NCBI GenBank assembly: GCA_937899055.1
Contig: CALBPX010000127.1
Span: 1-14,717, forward strand
Direction: 5' to 3'
DNA length: 14,717 nt
DNA from: an uncultured Bacteroidales bacterium
GTDB lineage: Bacteria > Bacteroidota > Bacteroidia > Bacteroidales > UBA932
In this document: positions 6,220-12,493 of the stretch, one piece after another
How positions within the stretch are numbered: the stretch's first letter is position 1
Layout of the letters: every line of letters starts with the position of its first letter
Translations under genes and position numbers: made by a program
Notes under the pieces: model-generated
Databases searched by the model: none
What the model saw: only the letters and a program-made list of their open reading frames with translations
What the model was told of the DNA's origin: nothing

Positions 6220-7767
6220 TTAAAACGGTGGAATGCCGTGCTTCTTCTTAGGCATGCCGGCGTTCTTGTGCTGCGATATGTCCAGAGACTGGAGGATGAA
6301 CTTGCGGGTATCGGCAGGGTTGATTACGGAATCTATATAGCCCTTTGATGCTGCAACATAAGGATTTGCAAACTTGTCTTTGTACTCCTGAACCTTGGCC
6401 TTGCGCATTGCCTCCGGGTCCTCCGCCTCCATGATTTCCTTGCGGAAAATAATGTTGGCTGCTCCCTGAGGCCCCATTACTGCAATCTCCGCAGTAGGCC
6501 ACGCAAATACAAAGTCTGCCCTCAGGTGGCGTGAGTTCATTGCTATGTAACCTCCGCCGTATGCCTTCCTGAGGATTACGGTTATCTTTGGAACTGTAGC
6601 CTCCGAATATGCGTAGAGCAGTTTGGCCCCGTGGCGGATTACTCCTGCATGTTCCTGATCTACGCCGGGCAGATAGCCGGGCATATCCTCAAGAGTTACT
6701 ATGGGAATGTTGAAGGCATCGCAGAAACGGATGAACCTTGCTGCCTTGTCGGAAGAATCGCAATCCAGAACTCCGGCAAGATACAGCGGCTGATTTGCTA
6801 TGAAGCCCACTGTGCGGCCCTCTATCCTTCCGTATCCGACTACAATATTCTTAGCCCAAAGTTCCTGTACTTCAAAGAATTCAGAGTTATCTACAATTGC
6901 CTTGATGACATTTCTTACGTCGTAGGGTTCCGTAGGGTCTGCAGGAACGGTCTTTACTATGTTGTATTTCTTGAGAGGCTGCGCAGGGTTTTTCTGCTTA
7001 ACCTCGGCCTGATTGTTTGCCGGCAGGTAAGACAGAAGCTTCTTTATCTGGGCAAAACATTCGTCCTCGCTCTCTGCAAAGAAGTGGGCGTTGCCGGTGG
7101 TTTCGCAGTGGACTCTTGCTCCTCCGAGGCTTTCCATGTCTATCTCTTCGCCGAGGACAGATTTGATAACCTCCGGACCGGTGATGAACATCTTGGATAT
7201 CTTGTCCACCACAAAGACATAGTCTGTGAGCGCCGGGGAATAGACTGCTCCTCCGGCACAGGGGCCAAGGATGACCGAAATCTGCGGAATCACACCGCTG
7301 TTGAGGGTGTTGCGGAAGAAGATTTCGCCGTAGCCGGCCAGAGAATTCACGCCCTCCTGAATTCTGGCTCCGCCGGAATCGTTGATGCCAATCAGAGGAA
7401 TCCTCATCTTGAGGGCATAGTCCATAATCTTGGTAATCTTGCGGGCATGCATGCTTCCCAGTGAACCGCCTGCCACGGTAAAATCCTGGGCATAAACAGC
7501 TACAGGCTGTCCGTTGATTTTACCGGTACCAATGACCACGCCATCTCCGGCAAGATCTTTCTTTTCCATACCGAACTCGCGGGCATCGTGCTGAATGAAC
7601 AGGTCGTATTCATAGAAAGTTCCTTCGTCAAGAAGTTTTCCTATGCGCTCTCGGGCCGGAAGCTTACCCATTGCTATCTGTTTGGCAATGGCTTTGTCTC
7701 CTCCACCCTGAAGAGCATGCTGGGTTCTCTCCTGCAATTCAGAAATTTTTTTGCTGAGTAAACTCAT
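6220..7767 (-). CDS. mmdA: Acyl-CoA carboxyltransferase (methylmalonyl-CoA decarboxylase alpha / propionyl-CoA carboxylase beta type)
   Basis: A 515-residue carboxyltransferase of the crotonase fold with both halves in one chain, the size of MmdA/PccB. Seen: the N-terminal KLPARERI (35-42), GGSLGSMHARKI (100-111), the oxyanion region INDSGGARIQEG (128-139), GPCAGGAVYSPAL (168-180) and, in the second half, EDMPGYLPG (360-368), RKAYGGGYIAM (400-410), AWPTAEIAVMGPQGA (422-436), with the C-terminus KKHGIPPF that resembles propionyl-CoA carboxylase beta chains. It transfers carboxyl groups between carrier biotin and propionyl-/methylmalonyl-CoA. Whether the complex is an ATP-driven carboxylase or a sodium-pumping decarboxylase depends on a biotin carboxylase or a membrane MmdB/OadB subunit, neither of which is in the window. 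It is the first gene of the leftward cluster, divergent from gcvP. Confidence 0.92.
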   Translation of the reverse strand: MSLLSKKISELQERTQHALQGGGDKAIAKQIAMGKLPARERIGKLLDEGTFYEYDLFIQHDAREFGMEKKDLAGDGVVIGTGKINGQPVAVYAQDFTVAGGSLGSMHARKITKIMDYALKMRIPLIGINDSGGARIQEGVNSLAGYGEIFFRNTLNSGVIPQISVILGPCAGGAVYSPALTDYVFVVDKISKMFITGPEVIKSVLGEEIDMESLGGARVHCETTGNAHFFAESEDECFAQIKKLLSYLPANNQAEVKQKNPAQPLKKYNIVKTVPADPTEPYDVRNVIKAIVDNSEFFEVQELWAKNIVVGYGRIEGRTVGFIANQPLYLAGVLDCDSSDKAARFIRFCDAFNIPIVTLEDMPGYLPGVDQEHAGVIRHGAKLLYAYSEATVPKITVILRKAYGGGYIAMNSRHLRADFVFAWPTAEIAVMGPQGAANIIFRKEIMEAEDPEAMRKAKVQEYKDKFANPYVAASKGYIDSVINPADTRKFILQSLDISQHKNAGMPKKKHGIPPF

Positions 7768-7798
7768 ATCTGTAGGGTTTTAGTATGTGTATTTGGCG

Positions 7799-7806
7799 CA
7801 AAATTA
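7799..7806 (-). promoter_or_regulatory. -7 element TAATTTTG upstream of mmdA
   Basis: TAATTTTG on the minus strand fits TAnnTTTG and ends 31 bases before the mmdA ATG. A matching -33 is not clear. It points away from the gcvP -7 element 20 bases further right, so the two promoters share their upstream DNA. Confidence 0.4.
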
Positions 7807-7826
7807 CAAAATCTTCACAATAATTT

Positions 7827-7834
7827 TATCTTTG
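7827..7834 (+). promoter_or_regulatory. -7 element TATCTTTG upstream of gcvP
   Basis: TATCTTTG fits the Bacteroidota -7 consensus. A start near 7840 would give a leader of about 70 bases that begins with the hairpin at 7840-7863. No good -33 TTTG is seen. Confidence 0.5.
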
Positions 7835-7839
7835 TATGT

Positions 7840-7863
7840 TGTGTCGGACCTATAACCGATACA
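7840..7863 (+). promoter_or_regulatory. Hairpin at the 5' end of the gcvP leader
   Basis: TGTGTCGG (7840-7847) pairs with CCGATACA (7856-7863) over eight base pairs, including one G-U pair, around the loop ACCTATAA. It falls at the predicted 5' end of the gcvP mRNA. It could stabilise the message or be part of a regulatory leader. The conserved cores of the glycine riboswitch are not present. Pairing is seen; function is inference. Confidence 0.4.
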
Positions 7864-7911
7864 CCCAAATGCGCATAAAACACATTTTGAAATAAATAAA
7901 AACCACTCTTT

Positions 7912-10797
7912 ATGTCATACACATTTGCTCAAAGGCACATCGGGCCACGCAATGAAGATATCGCCGAGATGCTTTCAACTCTTGGTGTAAATTCAATGGA
8001 AGAACTTGTAAAACAGACCGTTCCTGAGAATATCCTCCTCAAGGAAGACCTCAAGATGGACGCTCCTATGACGGAGAACGCCTATCTTGCCCACCTGAAG
8101 GAGATGGTAGGCAAAAACAAAAATTTCCGCTCGCTGATAGGGCAGGGATTTTACGGAACCGGTGTTCTTCCGGTAATTATCAGAAACATCTTTGAAAACC
8201 CCTGCTGGTACACATCCTACACTCCATATCAGGCAGAAATTTCTCAGGGAAGGCTTGAGGCTCTGCTCATTTTCCAGACCGTCATAAGCTCCCTTACCGG
8301 ATTTCCGCTGTCCAACTGCTCAATGCTGGACGACAGCCAGGCCGCAGGAGAGGCAATGAGGGTCATGTTCAACCTCCGCAGCCGCGATGCCCAGAAGGCC
8401 GGCAAGAATGTTCTCTTCGTAGATGACGAAGTGTTCCCTCAGGTTAAATCTGTTATCCGCACAAGGGCAGAAGGCCTTGGAATAAAGGTAGTTCTCGGCG
8501 ATTGGAAAAACTGGGAGATGGATCCTATGTGCTTTGGGGCACTGATTCAGTATCCGGCTGCCGACGGACAGGTCAGAGACTACAGCGGCTTCTGCCGGAA
8601 GATGCACGAAGGCGGAGCAATGGTAACTGCATACTGCGACATCCTTGCTCTTGCCGTTCTGAAGGAACCTGCCGCCTGGGGTGCCGACATTGCCGTAGGA
8701 AGTTCCCAGAGGCTTGGACTCCCGATGGGGTTCGGAGGTCCGGTAGCCGGCTACCTTGCCACACGTGAAGAATACAAGAGAAGCGTTCCCGGAAGAATCA
8801 TAGGCGTTACCGTTGACCGCTTGGGCAACAAGGCGGTAAGACTGGCCCTCCAGACGCGCGAACAGCATATCAAGAGAGAAAAGGCTACATCCAACGTATG
8901 TACCGCCACTGCCCTTATGGCCACAATGAGCGGAATGTACGCCGTTTATCATGGGCCGCAGGGGCTGAAATCCATAGCCCGCAACGCCGAACTTTTTGCA
9001 CACCGGGTTGCAGGCCGCCTGAAAGAAGCCGGATATGTGCTGACCAACGAAGAATTCTTTGACACCATAGAGATTGCAGGAAGAAAGGACGCAGATGGAA
9101 ATCTCCAAGTTCTTGACACTGAAGCCATACGGGCAGCCGCCCTTGCAGAAGGCCTCAACTTCTACTATGCAGCCTGCGGCAAAATCAAAATCAGCTTTGA
9201 CGAACTCAGCTGCAAGGCAGAGGCTCACAAGATACTCAAGGCCTTTGGCATACAGCCCTGCTGCCAATGCCAGACCGGCCAGAACCATTGCCCGGCGGAA
9301 AGAACATTCATGAAAAGAGAAACTCCTTTCCTCACCCAGAAGGTGTTCAACTCCTACCACAGCGAAACTGCAATGATGCGCTTCATAAAGATGCTGGAAC
9401 GCAAAGACATTTCTCTTGCCCACTCAATGATACCTCTCGGAAGCTGCACCATGAAGCTCAACGCCGCAGTTGAAATGATGCCGCTGAGCTGGAGCGAACT
9501 CACCAACGTTCACCCGCTTGCTCCTAAGGATCAGGTTGAGGGCTATATGCAGATGATAGACGAACTGACGGCAGACCTCTGCACCATTACGGGCTTTGAC
9601 GCCTGCTCCCTGCAGCCTAACTCAGGAGCCGCCGGAGAATATGCCGGACTTACCACCATCAGCCGCTTCTTCAAGGCCAACGGACAGGAAAACCGCAATG
9701 TGATGATCATCCCTACATCCGCACATGGAACCAACCCGGCATCTGCTGCTATGGCCGGCTTTGAAATTGTGCTTGTAGGCTGCGACGAGAACGGAAACAT
9801 AAATGTAGAAGAACTTGCACAGAAGGCCGAAGCCGCCGGAGAAAGGCTTGCGGGTCTTATGATTACATATCCTTCTACACACGGAGTGTTTGAAGTCAGG
9901 ATCAGAGAAATTATAGAAGCCATCCACAAGTTCGGAGGCAAGGTCTATATGGACGGAGCCAACATGAATGCCCAGATAGGTCTGACCAATCCGGGAACCA
10001 TAGGCGCAGACATCTGCCACCTGAATCTGCACAAGTCGTTTGCAATGCCTCACGGTGGCGGCGGACCGGGAGTAGGGCCTATCTGCTGCACCTCGGAACT
10101 CGCTCCTTACCTGCCCGGCCATCCTGAAGAAAACTGCATAGCCAGAACTTGCGCCAAGGCTCAGGGCAGCAAGGGCCAAGACGCCGTATCTTCAGCGCTT
10201 TACGGCAATCCTCTGCTGCTTCCCATTACGCACGCCTACATCAAGCTTCTTGGCGCAGAAGGCCTCAAGGCTTCAAGCGAAGTTGCAATCCTTAACGCCA
10301 ACTACATCGCCGAGCAACTCAAGAATGAATATCCTACAGTTTATTCCGGAGCCACCGGAAGGGTAGCCCACGAGTGCCTGCTTGATTGCAGAGACTTCCT
10401 GAAAAAATACGGAGTAGGTTCTACGGACATTGCCAAGAGGCTGATGGACTTTGGGTTCCATGCCCCTACCCTGTCCTTCCCGGTACACGAAACCCTTATG
10501 GTTGAACCTACCGAGAGCGAACCCAAGGAAGAAATGGACCGCTTCATTCAGGCCATGAAGACCATAAAGGCAGAGTGCCAGAAGATTGCCTGTGGAGAAT
10601 TTGACCCCAAAGACAACCCTGTTGCAAAAGCACCGCACCCCGCAGAAGAGTGCTGCTCAGACAATTGGAGCCATCCTTACTCCAGAGAGCTTGCTGCCTA
10701 TCCGCTGGAGTGGATAAGAGAAAACAAGTTCTGGCCCGCCGTATCCAGAGTAGATGACGGCTACGGAGACCGCAACCTGGTATGCACTTGCAGTTAA
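7912..10797 (+). CDS. gcvP: Glycine dehydrogenase (decarboxylating), P-protein of the glycine cleavage system
   Basis: A 961-residue PLP enzyme that decarboxylates glycine and passes the aminomethyl group to the lipoyl arm of GcvH. Both halves, which are separate GcvPA/GcvPB chains in some bacteria, are fused here. The N-terminus RHIGP (residues 8-12) is diagnostic. The second half has SMIPLGSCTMKLNA near residue 505, the PLP-binding Lys K708 in HLNLHKSFAMPHGGGGPG, and the conserved C-terminal tract from HPYSRE through PLEWIRENKFWP to DDGYGDRNLVCTC. The chain stops one residue after CTC, a shorter tail than I would expect. A cysteine cluster (C450, C451, C453, C460) lies in the linker between halves, with another CC at 914-915. 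gcvT and gcvH are not in the window, so the gene stands alone. It is divergent from mmdA. Confidence 0.97.
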   Translation: MSYTFAQRHIGPRNEDIAEMLSTLGVNSMEELVKQTVPENILLKEDLKMDAPMTENAYLAHLKEMVGKNKNFRSLIGQGFYGTGVLPVIIRNIFENPCWYTSYTPYQAEISQGRLEALLIFQTVISSLTGFPLSNCSMLDDSQAAGEAMRVMFNLRSRDAQKAGKNVLFVDDEVFPQVKSVIRTRAEGLGIKVVLGDWKNWEMDPMCFGALIQYPAADGQVRDYSGFCRKMHEGGAMVTAYCDILALAVLKEPAAWGADIAVGSSQRLGLPMGFGGPVAGYLATREEYKRSVPGRIIGVTVDRLGNKAVRLALQTREQHIKREKATSNVCTATALMATMSGMYAVYHGPQGLKSIARNAELFAHRVAGRLKEAGYVLTNEEFFDTIEIAGRKDADGNLQVLDTEAIRAAALAEGLNFYYAACGKIKISFDELSCKAEAHKILKAFGIQPCCQCQTGQNHCPAERTFMKRETPFLTQKVFNSYHSETAMMRFIKMLERKDISLAHSMIPLGSCTMKLNAAVEMMPLSWSELTNVHPLAPKDQVEGYMQMIDELTADLCTITGFDACSLQPNSGAAGEYAGLTTISRFFKANGQENRNVMIIPTSAHGTNPASAAMAGFEIVLVGCDENGNINVEELAQKAEAAGERLAGLMITYPSTHGVFEVRIREIIEAIHKFGGKVYMDGANMNAQIGLTNPGTIGADICHLNLHKSFAMPHGGGGPGVGPICCTSELAPYLPGHPEENCIARTCAKAQGSKGQDAVSSALYGNPLLLPITHAYIKLLGAEGLKASSEVAILNANYIAEQLKNEYPTVYSGATGRVAHECLLDCRDFLKKYGVGSTDIAKRLMDFGFHAPTLSFPVHETLMVEPTESEPKEEMDRFIQAMKTIKAECQKIACGEFDPKDNPVAKAPHPAEECCSDNWSHPYSRELAAYPLEWIRENKFWPAVSRVDDGYGDRNLVCTCS

Positions 10798-10815
10798 AAT
10801 ACTCATAAATCGGTA

Positions 10816-10846
10816 TTGCCACGTAAATACATCCGCCATACCTTTG
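10816..10846 (+). promoter_or_regulatory. Promoter inside the gcvP-regulator gap
   Basis: A -33 TTG (10816-10818), a 20-base spacer and a -7 TACCTTTG (10839-10846) match the Bacteroidota consensus well and predict a start near 10852. No coding region starts near there; the next gene begins at 10994 with its own -7 element, so this promoter may serve a small RNA or a long leader. A near-palindrome occupies the spacer (10821-10832). Confidence 0.5.
10821..10832. repeat. Dyad 1: ACGTAAATACAT, left arm of a 12-base inverted repeat
   Basis: ACGTAAATACAT is the exact reverse complement of ATGTATTTACGT at 10865-10876. Each copy is also nearly palindromic about a GTA-WW-TAC core. This copy lies between the -33 and -7 elements of the promoter at 10816-10846, a typical place for an operator. 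The binding protein is unknown. Confidence 0.5.
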
Positions 10847-10864
10847 CATCACCTAAGTTCATAA

Positions 10865-10876
10865 ATGTATTTACGT
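10865..10876. repeat. Dyad 2: ATGTATTTACGT, right arm of the inverted repeat
   Basis: Exact reverse complement of dyad 1, with centres 44 bases apart (about four helical turns), just downstream of the predicted start. Two such sites flanking a -7 box resemble a paired-operator repression arrangement. In RNA, arms 12 bases long with a 32-base loop could also pair, but the left arm would precede the predicted transcript start. Confidence 0.5.
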
Positions 10877-10893
10877 TAGTTGTTGTAAAGACG

Positions 10894-10927
10894 GGCCGCC
10901 CCAAAAGAGGCGGCCGGCCTGTTTATA
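10894..10927 (+). terminator. GC-rich hairpin with a short T-rich tail after gcvP
   Basis: GGCCGCC (10894-10900) pairs with GGCGGCC (10909-10915) over seven base pairs; an inner C-G pair can close an AAAA loop. The following GGCCTGTTTAT contains only a weak T tract, offset by several bases, so efficiency is uncertain. It is the only terminator-like structure downstream of gcvP and before the regulator. Confidence 0.5.
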
Positions 10928-10964
10928 TGTGGCCGTCGAAATAACATTTTTCAAAACAGATTAG

Positions 10965-10972
10965 TATTTTTG
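10965..10972 (+). promoter_or_regulatory. -7 element TATTTTTG of the hemerythrin-LuxR gene
   Basis: TATTTTTG fits TAnnTTTG and ends 21 bases before the ATG at 10994, giving a short leader. Its presence argues against the upstream TTG at 10970 as a start codon, since that codon would overlap the -7 element. No clear -33 TTTG is seen. Confidence 0.5.
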
Positions 10973-10993
10973 CACAAAGTTTTCCTCAGCCAT

Positions 10994-11974
10994 ATGAACG
11001 AAACTCACCTCATTACACATTCTTCACGGATGGCGGATGTCGTAAACGCCAATCCTGCCGTACTTTCCGTACTTGACAGGCTCGGTATAAGGCTCGGCTT
11101 CCATGAGGCAACCGTGGAAGATATCTGCAACCGCTACGGCCTCTCCACCCACCTGTTTCTGGATGTGTGCAACATCTACTGCAACAAACATTACGAACCT
11201 CGGTCCGGCCAGCTTTCCGGGCAGGACATATCCAAAATCATAAGCTATCTGCAGACCTCGCATAAATATTACTCAACCAAAAGCCTTCCGGCCCTTCACC
11301 ATAAGATACACCGCCTGCTGGCTGGCGGAAACGAGTCCAATGCCGCAATAATCAACAAGTTCTATGACGATTACCTGGAGGAGATTAACCGTCACTTCCG
11401 CTTTGAGGAAGAAGTTGTATTTCCCGGCGTAAAGAACCTGCTTGCAGAACACGGCAGCCCCAGCCAGACAGAAAATTTCAGCACCGGCACCTTTGAAGAA
11501 AACCACAGCAACATAGAAGACAAACTTTCAGACCTCAAAAATACCATCCTCAAATACCTTCCGGACGACTACCCGCAAAGTCTGAGGATGGAGATTCTCA
11601 AAGAAATCTATGCAATTGCCGAGGATCTTGACAAGCATACCAGAATAGAAGACAAACTGCTTGTTCCGGCCATAACGGGCCTCATTGGAAACGGCCCTGC
11701 AGAAGAAGGTCTTAAAGAAACTCAGCCACAGGAAGAAGCCGCCGAAGAAGAAGACGAGCAGAATCACGGTCCGCTGTCGGAAAGAGAAAAGGAGATTGTG
11801 GCAGAAGTTGCAAAAGGCCTCACCAACAAAGAAATTGCAGACAGGCTCCATCTTTCCATCCACACCGTTACCACTCACCGCAAAAACATATCCCACAAGA
11901 CCGGAATCAATTCAATATCCGGCATTACGGTCTATGCCATAATAAATCATCTTGTGGATATCAACGACCTGTAA
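10994..11974 (+). CDS. Hemerythrin (YtfE/RIC-like) domain fused to a LuxR-type HTH: putative di-iron sensor-regulator
   Basis: A 326-residue cytoplasmic protein in three parts. Residues 9-65 resemble the ScdA_N/DUF542 domain (RMADVVNANPAVLSVLDRLGI), but the region that carries the CCGG cysteine pair in ScdA/YtfE reads RLGFHEAT, so the pair is missing. Residues 95-230 form a hemerythrin-like four-helix bundle with H102/H103, H134xxxE138 (in EEEVVFP), H171xxxE175 and H215xxxE219 (before LLVPA), the ligand pattern of the YtfE/RIC di-iron site. An acidic linker (236-256) leads to a LuxR/GerE helix-turn-helix (261-322: LSEREKEIVAEVAKGLTNKE, recognition helix around TVTTHRKNI). By inference it is a one-component regulator that reads oxygen, nitric oxide or iron through the di-iron centre. 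The target is unknown; autoregulation through the upstream dyads is possible. ATG 10994 is chosen because the earlier TTG overlaps the promoter. Confidence 0.85.
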   Translation: MNETHLITHSSRMADVVNANPAVLSVLDRLGIRLGFHEATVEDICNRYGLSTHLFLDVCNIYCNKHYEPRSGQLSGQDISKIISYLQTSHKYYSTKSLPALHHKIHRLLAGGNESNAAIINKFYDDYLEEINRHFRFEEEVVFPGVKNLLAEHGSPSQTENFSTGTFEENHSNIEDKLSDLKNTILKYLPDDYPQSLRMEILKEIYAIAEDLDKHTRIEDKLLVPAITGLIGNGPAEEGLKETQPQEEAAEEEDEQNHGPLSEREKEIVAEVAKGLTNKEIADRLHLSIHTVTTHRKNISHKTGINSISGITVYAIINHLVDINDL

Positions 11975-12433
11975 TCAGAAGTCGTCGCCCCGCTGCTCGG
12001 CCCGCCGGCGGTCTTTGTCTTTGATGCTCTCCCGCTTGTCGTATTCCTTCTTGCCCTTTGCTAGGGCTATGTTGAGTTTTGCGTAACCGTTATCGCTGAT
12101 GAAAAGCCTTGTGGGAACAATGGTGAGCCCCTTTTCTTTTACACTGCGTTCCAGCTTGTTGAGTTCTTTGCGGTTGAGCAGGAGTTTGCGGTCTCGCTTA
12201 GGGTCTTTGCGGTTGTAGCTTGCCCAGAAATACTCGGCAACATGCATGTTCTTCACATACAGTTCTCCTCGGATGAAAGTACAGTAGGTGTCCGCCAAAG
12301 ACGCCTTGCCTGCACGGATGGATTTAATCTCCGTTCCGTACAGCACAACCCCCGCCGTAAAGTTTTCCAGGAATTCGTAGTCGAACCCCGCCCTGCGGTT
12401 GCGTATGTCAACTTTGGTCCTTTTCTCTTTCAT
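11975..12433 (-). CDS. smpB: SsrA-binding protein
   Basis: SmpB binds tmRNA and delivers it to stalled ribosomes for trans-translation. The 152-residue protein shows the family pattern: IRNRRAGFDYEF (10-21), GTEIKSIRAGKASLAD (33-48), the central KNMHVAEY (61-68), then AKGKKEYDKRESIKDKD (125-141) and a basic/acidic tail (DRRRAEQRGDDF) that would fold in the decoding centre. The start is placed at ATG 12433, because the GTG at 12451 would overlap the -7 element at 12440-12447 and family proteins begin just before this point. Its stop codon directly abuts that of the hemerythrin regulator on the other strand. The start lies only six bases from the -7 box, suggesting a leaderless mRNA. Confidence 0.96.
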   Translation of the reverse strand: MKEKRTKVDIRNRRAGFDYEFLENFTAGVVLYGTEIKSIRAGKASLADTYCTFIRGELYVKNMHVAEYFWASYNRKDPKRDRKLLLNRKELNKLERSVKEKGLTIVPTRLFISDNGYAKLNIALAKGKKEYDKRESIKDKDRRRAEQRGDDF

Positions 12434-12439
12434 CAGCTG

Positions 12440-12447
12440 CAAATTTA
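12440..12447 (-). promoter_or_regulatory. -7 element TAAATTTG of smpB
   Basis: TAAATTTG on the minus strand fits TAnnTTTG and ends six bases before the smpB ATG, so transcription would start at or next to the start codon. The opposing miaA -7 element lies 13 bases away. Confidence 0.5.
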
Positions 12448-12460
12448 GCACAATTAACCT

Positions 12461-12468
12461 TATCTTTG
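12461..12468 (+). promoter_or_regulatory. -7 element TATCTTTG of miaA
   Basis: TATCTTTG fits the -7 consensus, 25 bases before the miaA ATG at 12494. Its -33 region would fall on the smpB -7 element, so the two divergent promoters overlap. Confidence 0.5.
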
Positions 12469-12493
12469 GATACTGATATCAAAACTCAAATAA

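Larger units (their letters stand above)
10852..10927 (+). ncRNA. Candidate small RNA between gcvP and the hemerythrin regulator
   Basis: The promoter at 10816-10846 would start transcription near 10852, and a GC-rich hairpin followed by TGTTTAT lies at 10894-10927, giving a roughly 75-base transcript without a plausible reading frame. The 5' part contains dyad 2. It could instead be the start of the leader of the downstream gene if the hairpin does not terminate. No known RNA family was recognised. Boundaries are estimates. Confidence 0.3.

Noticed and set aside
7835..7911. Glycine riboswitch in the gcvP leader
   Set aside because: The leader is only about 70 bases and lacks the conserved purine-rich cores and the tandem aptamer layout; only one simple hairpin is seen.
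8320..9423. Long open frame antisense to gcvP
   Set aside because: The codon pattern is explained by gcvP; the antisense translation shows no family features.
10912..10919. GGCCGGCC palindrome as an independent operator
   Set aside because: It is the 3' edge of the GC-rich terminator-like hairpin and is simply explained by it.
10970..10993. TTG start codon extending the hemerythrin regulator by eight residues
   Set aside because: The TTG lies within the -7 element TATTTTTG, so it would not be transcribed; ATG 10994 fits the family N-terminus.
12000..12012. Palindrome CCGCCGGCGG near the smpB 3' end as a bidirectional terminator
   Set aside because: It lies inside the smpB coding region encoding the conserved Arg-rich tail, has no loop and no T tract.
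12434..12451. GTG start codon extending SmpB by six residues
   Set aside because: It lies upstream of the -7 element TAAATTTG on the same strand; family proteins start at the ATG at 12433.
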